From positions 5,890,001 through 5,954,000 of the forward strand of contig OW285187.1 of assembly GCA_935421135.1 (NCBI GenBank): DNA of 64,000 bases, given 5' to 3'. Below the pieces are notes generated by a model, which made no database searches, was not told where the DNA came from, and saw only the letters and a list, made by a program, of their open reading frames with translations. This DNA is from Bugulina stolonifera (Eukaryota > Bryozoa > Gymnolaemata > Cheilostomatida > Bugulidae). Below, piece after piece: positions 1-11,970 of this stretch (its first letter is position 1; every line of letters begins with the position of its first letter). The position numbers and the translations under genes were made by a program.

Positions 1-1582
1 GTAGTCTACATTGTTATACAACATTGTCTGGCGACTCGGAAAAGTAAAACAATGGTGGTAGATTTTTAACCGATTCTTTATGTAACACAAACGTTTGCAA
101 ACCCTGCCTGGGTGAATTGGGTGGATCGAAAATTAGTTAATAAAACTATATTTGCTAATTACTAATCTTTATTATGTAAATTTCAGTGTAAGTTAAACAA
201 GTTGGCATTATAATATTAGTCATTGCATTTGTTAAAGAAACCTCTAAACCGATGTGTGTACTGCGTACTCCCACTGCCTATCCAACTAAAGTGTACAACA
301 TGCAGCTCTAGTGTAGCTAGCCTTCTTGCTCTAGAATGCTTATTCATCAAAATACTTCCTGCAAACAGCTGATTTCATCAAATGACATGCGTAGTACACA
401 GTTCCTATGTAATTGTGACAAGTTAGTCGTGAATGTCTTAGTCATGGGGTTGCCCTTGTTCAATCTGAATCACCATTAGCTGAGGCATTGGGCAAGTTCC
501 CTTTCTAAATATAGCTCTACTGTGCTACTGACCTATGTATGCAGAATGAAAGCGAAACTACATGCTACTAGACTATTAGGTGACTAACCCTGACATTATG
601 GGCATGGTCAATCTGCCTGAGTTTCAATTTTTAAATTGCATGGTGCGTCATAATATATTCAGCTCCAGGAAGGGAAGCAAATCAGTTGAAGCTGGTATCC
701 AAATGAAATTACCCATCGAGTGTACTTTTGTCAGGAGCAACTAAGAAAATAATCCCTATGGTTTGTCAATTTATCAGTTTTCAGAGCGAGTAATATGAAA
801 AATACTGCCTTGCCGCACTAGCTTACCAATTTCATTTGAGACACTTTTATTAAATGTTATTAAATAATGCATTGTACCTACAGTAAAAATCATATTGATT
901 TCAACTTCAAACTGTATCCAGATCTTGGTGATTCACAAACTTTGAATATTCGGCAATATTTGTTGTACAGTTAGTGAGGGACTAAAACCTAGTTAACTGC
1001 ATAGACACTCCTTGAAGGTGTCTTTGTGGCTCCTAGTACCAGCCTGTCTCAAATAAGATTTCCAAAATAATCGATCAACCTAGATTGAAAGTACTACCAG
1101 TATGCAGTTTTCTTAGCCGAAGCAAGCCATCTTCCTAGTTCACCAACGTACTTGGTTTCTCACAGAGAAATAGTGGTTTGTATGTGCCAAAAGCGACCAA
1201 AAATATTCTTGACAAGATAACCACTTTGATTTAGTCTTAGTGTATTTAATAGCTATAATATTATAGTTTGAAACTATTATTCTCACTGAACATCAATCAT
1301 AACATTTTCATTACTGATGGACAAAACAACGTCAATCTAAGTGATTTCGTAATGAGCAGTGATCACATGATACCTACACTGGTCAATATACACCTATTAT
1401 ATTTATGGAGTAGAATAAAACTCAAGGATATGGTATAACAATGTACAAGTTTATTGCAAAAATACATGTATTACTGCATACTATTACTAATATAATGTAT
1501 ATTGCAGCCAAAAAGCTGATAAAATATTCACTGATTATGCAGCTCCCAAGACCTAAGAGGGAAGCAGCACAATGTAGTATGA
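1..1582. other. Gene-free stretch at window start
   Basis: No open frame with recognisable protein similarity, no RNA gene and no clear repeat was seen here. The base composition is AT-rich like other intergenic parts of the window. The 3' end of the Ser-rich gene on the minus strand abuts it, so its 3' UTR probably lies in this stretch. Confidence 0.5.
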
Positions 1583-4500
1583 CTAATGCCACAACCTGTA
1601 TGACGTTACCAATGAGCTCTGACCATTGTCTATAAACAGTGTAAGCAATAATAAAAGTGGAACAATGGTAAGCTAGTATATTTTTAGTTTTCCAGATATT
1701 TGAGACAAGTTGAATCAGCCAGAGAGAGAAAAAAAATCGCTTCAATTGAGGTCATAGATGGGACATTATCTTAGTGCCTGGTCGTATTATGAAACAGGAA
1801 TACCGTAGCTACTATGAATTGTGATACTGTAACTGGCTAAGCAGTTGATTAACATTGTTTCACAGCAAAAAATATGTAACATACTATTGGTTGTTGGGGC
1901 TGAAAGTTTCACCTTCGATAAATATAATTTAAAAGACTTGGATAATTATACTACAGTCTGTGCGTGTTAGCACGATTTCTGATTTTAAGATACCCTACAA
2001 CAGCACGAGATATGCTTACTTTGAACCAAATAATTAAAATTTAAATATCTAGACCACCTGTACAACGCATGTAGTTTTAGACCTAAAACGTCCATATACA
2101 GTGTAGTAATAATAATATAGGCGACATTATGAATATATAATATGTACATATACATTGCATATGCACACTTACCTAGGTCTTCGTTAGGCATAGTGTGCAG
2201 CTTACAGCTATGGTGCTGACTTTCACTGGTAACTACTAAAATATGGCATAGCAAGGACATTTTATTGGTTCTTTATAGTTAATATGGAGGTAAGTTCTGT
2301 ACTTTCAATGGTAAGAGTGTATTGCCAAACAAACAGAGCATTTACATGTAGGGCCAAAGAAAGTTCTAATATGATATTCAGTCATCGAACTCTAGAGATC
2401 CTGCACCTACATGTATGAATACCACAAGCCATTTTATATTACAACTTGTTAGAATAAATGGTCTGAATCGGTTTCCTTGTTTAGACCTACAATTTTAATT
2501 TACAAGCATACAGGTAGAAAAAATATAATCACTCTGATACTGTGTTGGAATTGACTACCTTAGAGGTAAGAGATATGCACTCAAGAGTAAGGCAAGAGAG
2601 CCCGCTGCCATGACTATGAAGGGCTGACTCATACAGGAAAGTGTTCATAAGATAACAGTGGGAGTATATGCAACAGCCTATAATATACTGTTATATTACA
2701 TGTATATACTGTAGTAAAGATAACAAACACTTGCCCATATCATTGAGGGTCTCCACAAATCTCGAGTCCTGTTTGGCTCCAGTAATAACAACATCAGGCT
2801 GACTTTGAGTAAACACTATAATTACATGTACATATTTATGTATATATGATTGCTTGTCAATAATAAAATACACATACATGCTATGAGTTGGTGGGAGAAA
2901 GCATAATATTTCATATAAATATACATAATATAGGTGTGGTTGTGACATACACCGGAAGGCAAGGTATTTGTAAAATATATAAAAAATAAAAAATGAATGA
3001 AATAAAAATTTGATTGGCCAACTAAGTTATTTTTCAAACCATATCCGCCTGTCAGCATCCTACTTTGTTAGGTTATTTCACTAAAGCTTAAATTCTCTTT
3101 AAAAAACTAAAGCAATTTTTTATAAATCCCCAGAATACCACAATTTCCATCATTTCGTTGACAAACCTGGCAAACAGGAGCACCAGAGTGCAAAAATAAT
3201 GCTACATACAGCTAAAAATAATTTATTAATTAAAAGTGAAATTTTATCATCTGTCACATAAATCAGAGCTAGATTAGAATCAATAAAAAATTCAGAGCAA
3301 TCGATAAAATCTTTTCCTGTCAGGAGAAACGGCTACCATAATTGCGTGCGAATTCACATCAGATGAATTCCATCAGTATTATCTGGGAACTGAATATATT
3401 ATCACTGTACTACCCTGTAAATCAGCTTTGAGAATGTAGATATATCAACATGACCTTTCAACCTTGAAATTTATTGTGGTTTCAGTTTGCAATGTTACAG
3501 TGACACCGGACATTCTGTTTTTCCTGCTAGAATCTACTGCTAGCCAAAACTAGTCCATTAGATAGATACAAGGAAAACTTTTACATTATGCTAAGTGATG
3601 CATTGTGGATGCACACACTCCTCTTCAATCTCCATCCAGTGACATGTGACACAACTAGCTGACTATCTGCAGGTTCTCAAGTGGTGTGACTAATTTATTA
3701 TATTTAAACAGATGGTCAGCATACAGTACTGATATTGTAGGTGATAACCATCTCAATCCCACCCTGCCCTTATAGGGCCAGTGGTGCATCACACCCCAAA
3801 GCAGTACCAATTATGGCTTGCAGCTTTCATAATTACTGTTATTGGTCGAAATTCCGGATCTTTTGGAATAATTTTTAACAATGCTAACTACCTGTCAAGC
3901 AAAATTATTATATTTTAATCAGAAAAGTCAAGATCAGCTACAATTATTTTAGAAGATTCCGCACACAACTCCGACTGTATTAGCAACATCCAAGTGTGGT
4001 ACAAAAGCCTAGTTGTTTATTTTGTGAGTCTGTGATTATATTATTTTGACCGTGTGAACTGAGCATGGACAATTTTAGTTCAGGTGACATCTATTCCTAC
4101 TGCTTTGAAATTGTCAGTTTTTACACAAAATCCGCAATAGCTTTTCCTAGAATTCAGGTATACGAATTTACATGCTGTGCATGTATCATGAATATGATAC
4201 ATAGTCCGCTTACAGCTACAATAGAAACCGAATTATAAGCTAATGGTATTTTTAAATTATTCCCGTTAAAGATTCCGATATTCCTAACATTTTATATGTA
4301 TACTTCTTCTATTTAACTTGAACAATCACTAGTTTTGCTAACATCGTCAGAAGAATAGTAAAATATTCTGCGCTGTTCCTAAACATCTACATGTAGCGTG
4401 TTATAAAACACTTCACAAAGCTGCTACAGTGCCATCAGCACTGCATGTATGACATTAAGCAATATTATGACATGTGCTATGCATTAAAATAATGCCTTTT

Positions 4501-7500
4501 GGGCTTTTTCATTTGAGAAACTGAATATAAGTACTTTTCTGACAAAGGTATTATGTAAATGATATTATAATATCACACAAAGACACCAGCTGCAATATAA
4601 TATGGAAATATCTATGGCTGTCCATCAACCATTAAACTTGCTCTTTTCAATCCCTCTAATTTGTGTAACTGTTACAACATGGTACAAACACCTTGACACC
4701 TAGGCATTATGGTTTACCTATTCCAAGGAAGTGGGTATATTATTTACTCCCAAGAAATTGCAGTGTAATACTATCAGTGAATACTCCACAGCATGAGAAG
4801 TTCTCCCTGGTATTGATCGTGGGAATACCCAACACCTCAGCTGAGATCATCCCCTCGTTCGGCATTCCAAATCCTACTTTTTACTATAAAATACTACATC
4901 AACTAGTATGGCACTCGGAAACTTGAGAATTCATAGTTTGGTTAGCATGAGAGGTAATAACAATAATTATGTACATGTATGCTTACATACGTTGGTAAGC
5001 TGAGAGGAAGCTGGAGCTTTCGGGTATATCCTGTACGAGATGAAGCTTCATTGTATCAGTGTTGTATACACAAGCACCTAGCATACCTCTCTGCCATATC
5101 ATACAGACAATTGTCTAAAACAGATACACCAAAATAGTATTGCATATCACAAATGGAGACTAATTTGTCTACAACAAACAACACTGCATTTAAAAAACAC
5201 TTGAACATCAAACAGGGCACTTAGAAGTAGAAAATATAGATATTTATCTTGTACATTTAATGCATACATTTAGGCTAATGTAATAAATACTATACTGCAT
5301 AAAGGGTACTAGTTAGTTATCAGTTTCAGCTACAGGTCAGAATCATCAGTATCAAGGAGTGGGAACAAAGAAATGTATATTCTTAGACTGGGTTACATAC
5401 TAGTCTGAGTTCCAAACCCTCAAATGGATGGGTAACCACATAAGTGATCGGATATAGGACTTCGGCTAAAACCTTTTAGTCCAAATTCTATATTCAGTCA
5501 TCTACATACCTACCCATTATTTTGTAGACATTTGAACCCCACCGAGCTGCATTCATGTATAATTCAAAGAAATTTGGAAACGACTCGGGAAGGAATGGGT
5601 GGCTTAATCTCATAGAACTTATATTATATAAGCTGATGTAATATGTATACAAGTTTATATGTACTAATAATAAAGGTAATCAAGAAATGTTATAATGAGA
5701 ACCTTGCACAGCTCACTATCTCCCTCCATCTCCACAGGGTTATTGTTATTGGTGCGAGATGTAGATGAGGTGTCCCCCGCTTGACCTCGGTTCAATGACT
5801 CTACAGAACCCACTCTATTCGATGGTCTTTCCACCTTACCACCTAACTTCTTACTGAACCGATTCATACTTGAAGAGGAGCTATAGTTAGACATCAGTGC
5901 ACCTTTGGGTGAAGGGCGAGTTGCCACATCAGGAGTTTCTAGGGCCGTTCTGAATATCGCTTGACTCCTTTTACCTGATGTGAGACACTTGTAGATAATA
6001 TAAAGAGAATTGTCATTTTAAATGGAGCAATAAACTTCTCTGAACAATAATCAGGTGAGCAAGACAGTTAAATGAGTTTCGAGGAAATTCTAGAAATACT
6101 ATGACATAGGCAATGTCTGGTACTAAAAGGTTCTAGTCAAAGCCATTAAAACCATATAACTTCATGCCAATGTAGGCCATATACAGCTACACACCAAATA
6201 AATTCAGCATATGTAGGAAGTATCTACAACGCTACGAGCCATAAATGATGTAAATAGGTTGCAAAATTTTGTTTCATCATTATAAATTGTAGGTTACAAG
6301 CTGTGAGATTAGTACTGACAACACCAGATAATTATGATAATTGATATGATATCCATGAAGGTAAAATTTGGTACATGACATACCTAATACAGTTTGTATG
6401 GAAGAGCGGCTAGCATTGCTACGATCAGATGATCTGCTTAGAGTAGTACTTTCATGTAGAGCGCTACTTCTGGCAGCTGGCAGCAGTCCAGATGCCAATT
6501 CACTGTGATGGTGGAAGGTATTGTCCATGCTGGGTTCCAGAAAGCTGACAGTAGATTTCGTATGAGTTCGAGATGTCACTGAGTTACTTGCAATTTTAGT
6601 AGAAGAACGGAAAGTTGGTAGGAATGGTGGCAGAGATCGTGGTAATCTATCATAGGTAAGCTTACCCTCAGGTCCTATCACAAACAATTATTATGTATCA
6701 AATAGGAAGAAGTATTGCACAAAAAATTTGGCCGACGGTAAGAGCAATCTTCGCCAAAACAGTCATTAAGCAACCAACTCTTTGATGAGCCATAATTTAA
6801 GATGACTAATGGACATGGATAAAAAATTTGATTACCTCAAAATACTTGTACCTGCATTGTTTACCTATTAAAAATATATCCAGAAACCAGTTTATAACCA
6901 TTATTCTGTTTATAAAAGTACAACTTTTGGATTTGCTAATGTCCGAAACTGACCTGATACTGATAACGATTGGGAATGCTTAGATAGAGCATTGCATCTT
7001 TTACTAGGTGTCCCTGCAAATGTGTGATTCAATGCTCCAATTGATTTATGCGCCACAGATCTCATAGTTGGTATTTTGAATATATCCGAAACTACAAAGT
7101 AAAATTAGAATCCTGTGTTGTAATACAACTTTTACATTAACTTGCCAATGGTATGTCAATAATATCTATTACACTAGAATAAAATTAAACTGTACCGTTT
7201 TCCTTCGCTGCTCTGTTATAACCCACGTCGGTACGCACAGACCTGTTGGAAGTATTTAGATTTCTATCAGTAGTCAAGAGGCTCAACATCTCACTCTGCA
7301 TTCGAGGCCTTTTACAAGAAGGTGGGGTGTTGGGTAAAGATGCTTCCGCACCATCAATTAATGCAGCCAATTGCTCTGTATTTACAAATGGTGTTATTTA
7401 TTGATTTAAATAAACATCATTTCATAATCATGCCATTTATGATAGGTCGATACATTACATTTATATAACACTGTAGGATGAACAGACTAACACGATTGGA

Positions 7501-7659
7501 ATAATTTGAAAAATAAATTACGTATTCAGTTTTTATCTGCTTACCATGTCTCCCATGATTTACAGAACCTACGCTAATGTTACAGGATGAAGGGTGTTGA
7601 GCTAGAGGTGGAGAGCTATCTAAGCCTTGAGTTAATAGAGTCTGCTGACTATCCATCAT
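1583..7659 (-). CDS. Unrecognised Ser-rich protein with KEN box, 9-exon model
   Basis: I do not recognise this protein. Exons on the minus strand, 5' to 3': 7659-7545, 7375-7196, 7091-6954, 6674-6384, 5974-5703, 5045-4991, 2815-2731, 2225-2173 and 1629-1583 (TAG). Phases match at every junction, giving 411 aa. The first five exons are well supported (good splice sites, uninterrupted frame, strongly non-random composition); the last four are inferred by phase and are weaker. The protein is rich in Ser, Thr, Asn and Arg with no predicted domain or membrane segment, so mostly disordered. Visible motifs: a basic KRPR cluster near residue 60, a KEN tripeptide at 96-98 and an RTAL (RxxL) followed by TP and SP sites in exon 5. 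KEN plus RxxL is the signature of APC/C substrates, so a cell-cycle protein is possible, but this is inference. The start is the first of two adjacent ATGs. Confidence 0.5.
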
Positions 7660-8227
7660 AAAACCTTCAATCAAATATAGACTCAACAAGTAATCTAGGG
7701 TATGCTGATTAAAAATTCTAAGTTGAGAGCTATGAATTGGAAAACACTGAAATAAATGGTTATAAAATGACACTAGTCAAGTACAATATTATGTATACTA
7801 TAAAAACAAAAATATATTAAATGCCAACAGCATGTAATATTAGAATAGTATGGGACAGCATGGCATTAACTTGTACAGTACATTAGCAAGTTATCAGCAG
7901 TACACAAATCCTAATGACTAAATTATTATATAACACAATAATATTATGCTTATCCAGGACAATTTCTTCTGTCAGCTACAATGTTGTGTAATTAGAAGGC
8001 CTATTAGTATTCATTGCATCATAATGTCAAAATTTAAAACCAAGCATGCACAAATCTCATCATATTGATAGCCACCTACTATCAAGTTATACTTTTTAAT
8101 TCACATGATATTCAACGTGGTATCAATATCATAGAATGCTTTCCGCAATGCACCATTGCAACGGTGTTACAGTGTAGCTCTAGGGTTCAATCACATGGCA
8201 TAGAGGGACTAAACCTCTGTAGTCATT

Positions 8228-8305
8228 GGTGGAACTCGAACCTGAATCCTAGCAGATAACTTTTGTATTTCCTGCAAGTTGGCTACTAACCAACTGCGCC
8301 ACCAA
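8228..8305 (-). mobile_element. tRNA-derived SINE head (or tRNA relic)
   Basis: Read on the minus strand, the stretch starts GGTGGCGCAGTTGGTTAG, which matches an RNA polymerase III A box (TGGCGCAGTTGG, 8301-8290), and contains GGTTCGAGTTCC (8242-8231), a near-perfect B box, at tRNA-like spacing. The acceptor and anticodon stems do not pair well, so this is not an intact tRNA gene. It is most simply the tRNA-like head of a SINE. Confidence 0.55.
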
Positions 8306-8529
8306 ATCTTGCATTATGTGTTATAAATGCAACAAAATTCATGAATATCATTTAATATGGATTTGAGATGCATTACAATTTCAATTAGCATGCATAACTT
8401 TTTATTGCCCATAGCTAAAACCATAAAATAAAACTGGTTCAATAACTAATATGAATAAGGGGCGAAAATTTTGTAAGTGCTATGAAGGCAAAATAAAAGA
8501 ATTAATAGTGTTATGGAATTTCTCTTGGG

Positions 8530-8597
8530 CAGAAATGTGGTCTTGAACTGCCTAGCATCAGCATGTGACTGAAGCTGCTACCATCACGGCCACCCCC
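8530..8597 (-). mobile_element. Second tRNA-like SINE head
   Basis: On the minus strand an A-box-like TGGCCGTGATGG (8592-8581) is followed at tRNA spacing by a B-box-like AGTTCAAGACC (8549-8539). The cloverleaf does not fold convincingly. It lies 230 bp from a related head in the same orientation, which suggests nested or serial insertion of tRNA-derived elements. Confidence 0.4.
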
Positions 8598-9382
8598 GCA
8601 ACCTTAAAAGACTTCAAAAGACCTAAAAGATTTCAATGACTGCATGTATAGCAGCGATCAGCCCTCACATATTAGTCAAAACAAAGATAATATAACTAGT
8701 AAAATTTTTCTATAAATGAATAACAATATTGTGATGGTCTAATCAATGTCATATCAATCTATTATCTATATTCATTGTTATGATTTAACAGAAAAATGTA
8801 AAAACTACTCAATATAATTTTGTCACAATCACAATGGCAATTACATTCAGTCACTTCACTCTACTCTACTGCTTCAACAAATAATTATATTTATTTCCTA
8901 AATAAAAAATATTTTTATTATAATTATTAGAATCATAGTAGTGGAACTGTAACTGTAACTTACTGGCTACTACTACTACTAATTAGGCCAATATTTTAGT
9001 CATCAGTCAGATAAAACAAGGCATAACTTTCAGTTTGATATACAATTACAACTAAAATCGAAATCGAGCAAATGAAAATTTTTATTTTATTTTCATTTTG
9101 AAAATGAAAATGATTTTCAAACGAAATTCACTCTGACTATGAGTACATTTAGGCATCACTAAAATTGAATGCATCGCTATATGGCATTAAAGCATAGGCA
9201 TTGCCAATATTAGTTATTTATTAATACATATGTCAACTATTGGGAGCAGAGAAACCCATTTTTTCTTCCTTGCTATTCCAACATTTCTTTTCTCCACAAT
9301 CTTTCTATGCTCTCGCTACCAAGTTCGTCTGAACACGCTGGGTAGTTTCGCTTTGATCGGAAACGTGGGGAAATCCACTTTT

Positions 9383-9515
9383 CCATTTATGGAACAACAA
9401 AACGAAAGTTACGTCAATGGCTTAAACACTGGCTCCGCCTCCCCTAGTGGCCACGCCTTCGTTGCTGAGCTACAGCCAATCCTATGGGCTTCATGTGACG
9501 CGTTTCTATATTTAG
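9383..9515 (+). promoter_or_regulatory. JUN promoter: CArG, CRE, CCAAT, TGACG, MEF2 boxes
   Basis: Ordered elements upstream of JUN: CCATTTATGG (9383-9392), a perfect serum-response CArG box; TTACGTCA (9409-9416), a CRE/ATF site; a GC-rich CCGCCTCCCC (around 9435-9444); CCAAT (9476-9480); TGACGCGT (9496-9503); and CTATATTTAG (9506-9515), a perfect MEF2 consensus two bases after the TGACG box. A GC box, CCAAT, AP-1/CRE-like box and MEF2 box in this order is what is known for vertebrate JUN promoters. The MEF2 box also overlaps a TATA-like string. The motif strings are seen directly; their use is inferred. Confidence 0.6.
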
Positions 9516-9568
9516 ATCGTTACTCAGCGGATACTCCTCGTACTATATAACTTACTAATGCTTTCAGA

Positions 9569-9575
9569 TGAGTCA
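9569..9575 (+). promoter_or_regulatory. AP-1 site (TGAGTCA) in JUN 5' leader
   Basis: A perfect palindromic AP-1 (TRE) site lies 125 bp upstream of the JUN start codon and about 55 bp after the MEF2/TATA-like string, so probably within the transcribed leader or at the start site. JUN is known to regulate its own promoter through AP-1-type sites, so autoregulation is a natural reading. Confidence 0.5.
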
Positions 9576-9699
9576 TATTCGAGGAATACAAGTCTTAGCA
9601 ATAGCTCGTAAACGTGTGAGTGATAGAACTCGGTTGATTCATAAACTGAGTAACTGCTGCTTGACTGACATAGTTCAATCTACTTGTCGTACTGGTAAG

Positions 9700-10947
9700 A
9701 TGGAAATGAGCATGTATCAAGACAACGATAACGACAAAACACAGCAGTTGAGAAAGGGTATGCATTTGGACTTTGACTCAAACAAGACTAAGCATCAGAA
9801 ATTTTCTAATATGCTCAATAACTCAGGAGATATGCTGAAACTAGCTTCGCCAGAAGAGCTGGAAAAACTAATATCACACAATCCAGGTGTGGTAGGGACT
9901 ACTCCAACACCAACACAATTCATCTATCCGAAATATGTAACAGATGAACAAGAAGCTTATGCAAGAGGATTTGTTGAAGCGCTTGCTGAGTTACATCAAA
10001 CACCAGGTAAATACATACACCTATGTTTTCTAAAGTCAAATTTCAAGGCTTTTCTCCAGTTGATTATCGTTACATAATGATAAATCCCTGTTTTGTATGA
10101 TCGTTAGACTGAGACTCCCATGTCTTGCAGTTGCGAATAGGAATAGGCTGATTTAACTACAAGCACTCACCTATCCAAAAACCTATAATAATATTTAAAT
10201 GTAATCTGTTTTGTAGGAATTTCAAGTGGTTCTACAACATCTAACACAACATCCAGTCACAATCACACCTCAGGATCAATAAATACCCCTAAACCAATCA
10301 CTAGCACTTACAGTACTCTCATGCCAATGTCAACACAATCTAGCTTCTCATCACCATACAATACCGCTCAAGGAACAGTCAGCTCCGCAATGATGAATCC
10401 CAGTGTATCACGAAGACACCCTCCATTTGCTCCCTCTGGACTAGCCACATTGTCCCAGCAACCTCAGGTACCTCAACATATACAGATGTCGTCCTCACAT
10501 CCTTATGGCCCAGTTCATGTAAAGGCTGAGCCATCGACCTCCTCATTCAATGACCACCAAGTACCACAGAGCCCTAGTGGGGCTAGCAGCCGAATGACTG
10601 AGAGTCCATCGGCAGAAACCGATGATGACAATTATGACCGTGTAGAGAATGTAAATAGGTTGGATAGTATACCAGTTGACTTGGAAGAACAGGAGAAAAT
10701 AAAACTAGAAAGAAAACGTGCCAGGAACAGAATTGCTGCTCGAAAATGTAGAACAAGAAAGCTGGAACGTATTGGTCGTTTGGAGGAAAAAGTAGCAGAT
10801 CTCAAATCAAGAAACAATGAACTAGCTCAAACTGCAACCAGTCTCAGTGATCAAGTTATGCAATTGAAACAACAAATCATGGAACATATGAAATCTGGAT
10901 GTCAAATAATGATGCCAGATATGAGGCCAATGCCTACTGGATACTAG
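9700..10947 (+). CDS. JUN: JUN, AP-1 bZIP transcription factor
   Basis: Exons 9700-10006 and 10217-10947, one phase-1 GT-AG intron, 345 aa. AP-1 family factor that dimerises through a leucine zipper, binds TGAGTCA sites in the nucleus and is activated by JNK. Residues 17-35 correspond to the delta/JNK docking region; [13 protein letters not shown] (46-58) keeps the Ser-Pro site equivalent to vertebrate Ser73, and TTPTPTQF (67-74) keeps the Thr91/93 sites, but the position expected for Ser63 reads NSGD with no proline. [22 protein letters not shown] (77-98) is the conserved activation-domain block. The bZIP is at 265-322: NRIAARKCR (273-281) and zipper leucines at 291, 298, 305, 312 and 319. 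The usual Jun Ser in the basic signature is Arg (279 region). The start is the first ATG giving the Jun N-terminus. An intron is notable because vertebrate JUN is intronless. Confidence 0.95.
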
Positions 10948-10993
10948 GCATGTATTTTTAGTTTATATTTTTTGTAAATACTATTTCATATGA

Positions 10994-11004
10994 TGTATTT
11001 ATTT
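10994..11004 (+). promoter_or_regulatory. AU-rich element in JUN 3' UTR
   Basis: The string TGTATTTATTT about 50 bases past the stop contains the UAUUUAUU core of AU-rich instability elements, expected in mRNAs of immediate-early genes. A single copy is weak evidence in an AT-rich genome. Confidence 0.3.
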
Positions 11005-11326
11005 GTGAATATGCGAGACTGTGTGCAGTCTGATATATAATTGGTGCTCTCTCGGTGATAAATTATTCCGATCATAAGAAACAGTTTATACATAGTTATT
11101 ATAATATGCGCCACCATTGCCATGTTGTTTCCATTTTTGTTACACAGCTAAGACAATTTGTTTTTCTTATGTTCTATATATCTTCTATAACGCAGTACAC
11201 TTTATTTTTGCCCTATATTTTTTATCAATTTAAATTATTTTAAATACAGTGATGCAATTAGAAAAGAATCAAAAGATGCTCCATGCTTTTGTGACTTCCA
11301 ACCACTTTCACTCAGTAACTAAGTCG

Positions 11327-11379
11327 CCAATGTGGAAATCACCATGAGTGTTGTAAACTTTTTGGAATTTCCACATTGG
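11327..11379. repeat. 13-bp inverted repeat, stem-loop
   Basis: CCAATGTGGAAAT (11327-11339) is followed 27 bases later by its exact complement ATTTCCACATTGG (11367-11379). It lies about 400 bp past the JUN stop and could form a hairpin in a long 3' UTR or be the end of a small foldback element. Confidence 0.6.
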
Positions 11380-11938
11380 TTATAAAATTTCCAACTTTTT
11401 CATAGAGGGAAGACAATTCCAAATAGTAAGAGAATAAAACTAGCTACTGAAACTACAATATTTTATATGGAACCAGACAAATGTCTTTGGTTCCCTACAT
11501 AGTACAGCTTCTTATCCTCCATTGTGTGTTACAGAACAAACCATCCTGCTGGTTGTACGCAACTAATAGCTTCTGTTGCGTATGCAATTACCAGTTCCTG
11601 CCACTGGTTACCAACATCCTGACAAGTTGAATTGGTCTTACCAACTCTTGCATGTTGGTGGTTGATAGTTTGACGTAAATCATTATTTATTAAGCACATG
11701 ACTTGATTTCGAAATTACATGCATCAAATGAGTTACAAGGCTAGAAGATATTATGTATTATCTGGTTCCTTAATATTTATATTGAATATTGATGAGGCAT
11801 GGCTTAATGAAATAGATGGCGAGCTCCCCTACTTGTATTTCATGCAACCCAATCAAATACCCAAAATACCGCAGTACATTGCAGTTGAGAATAAGCATTA
11901 TACATGTATATGAAAACATGAATTGTATAATGTGGGAC

Positions 11939-11970
11939 ATTCCAGCTACTATTGCAATAGTTGCTGGAAT
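11939..11970. repeat. 32-nt near-perfect palindrome
   Basis: ATTCCAGCTACTATTG is followed at once by CAATAGTTGCTGGAAT. The two halves are reverse complements except for one base pair. It has no loop, which points to a cruciform-type palindrome rather than an RNA hairpin. Confidence 0.7.

Larger units (their letters stand above)
7660..9382. other. Intergenic region between divergent genes
   Basis: About 2 kb separates the start of the Ser-rich gene (minus) from the JUN coding start (plus). It contains two tRNA-like SINE heads, a CTA trinucleotide run near 8970 and a palindrome near 9091-9112 (TTTTCATTTT followed by GAAAATGAAAA). No other coding signal was seen. Confidence 0.5.

Noticed and set aside
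1422..1745. Membrane-protein-like minus-strand frame of 107 codons
   Set aside because: Its hydrophobicity follows from T-rich codons; the phase-consistent last exon of the Ser-rich gene uses another frame here and stops at 1583.
8228..8305. Intact tRNA gene
   Set aside because: A and B boxes are good, but acceptor and anticodon stems do not pair and no clean anticodon loop is found; called a SINE head instead.
9230..9550. 106-codon plus-strand open frame before JUN
   Set aside because: It covers the promoter boxes, lacks protein-like composition and has no conserved features; best read as non-coding.
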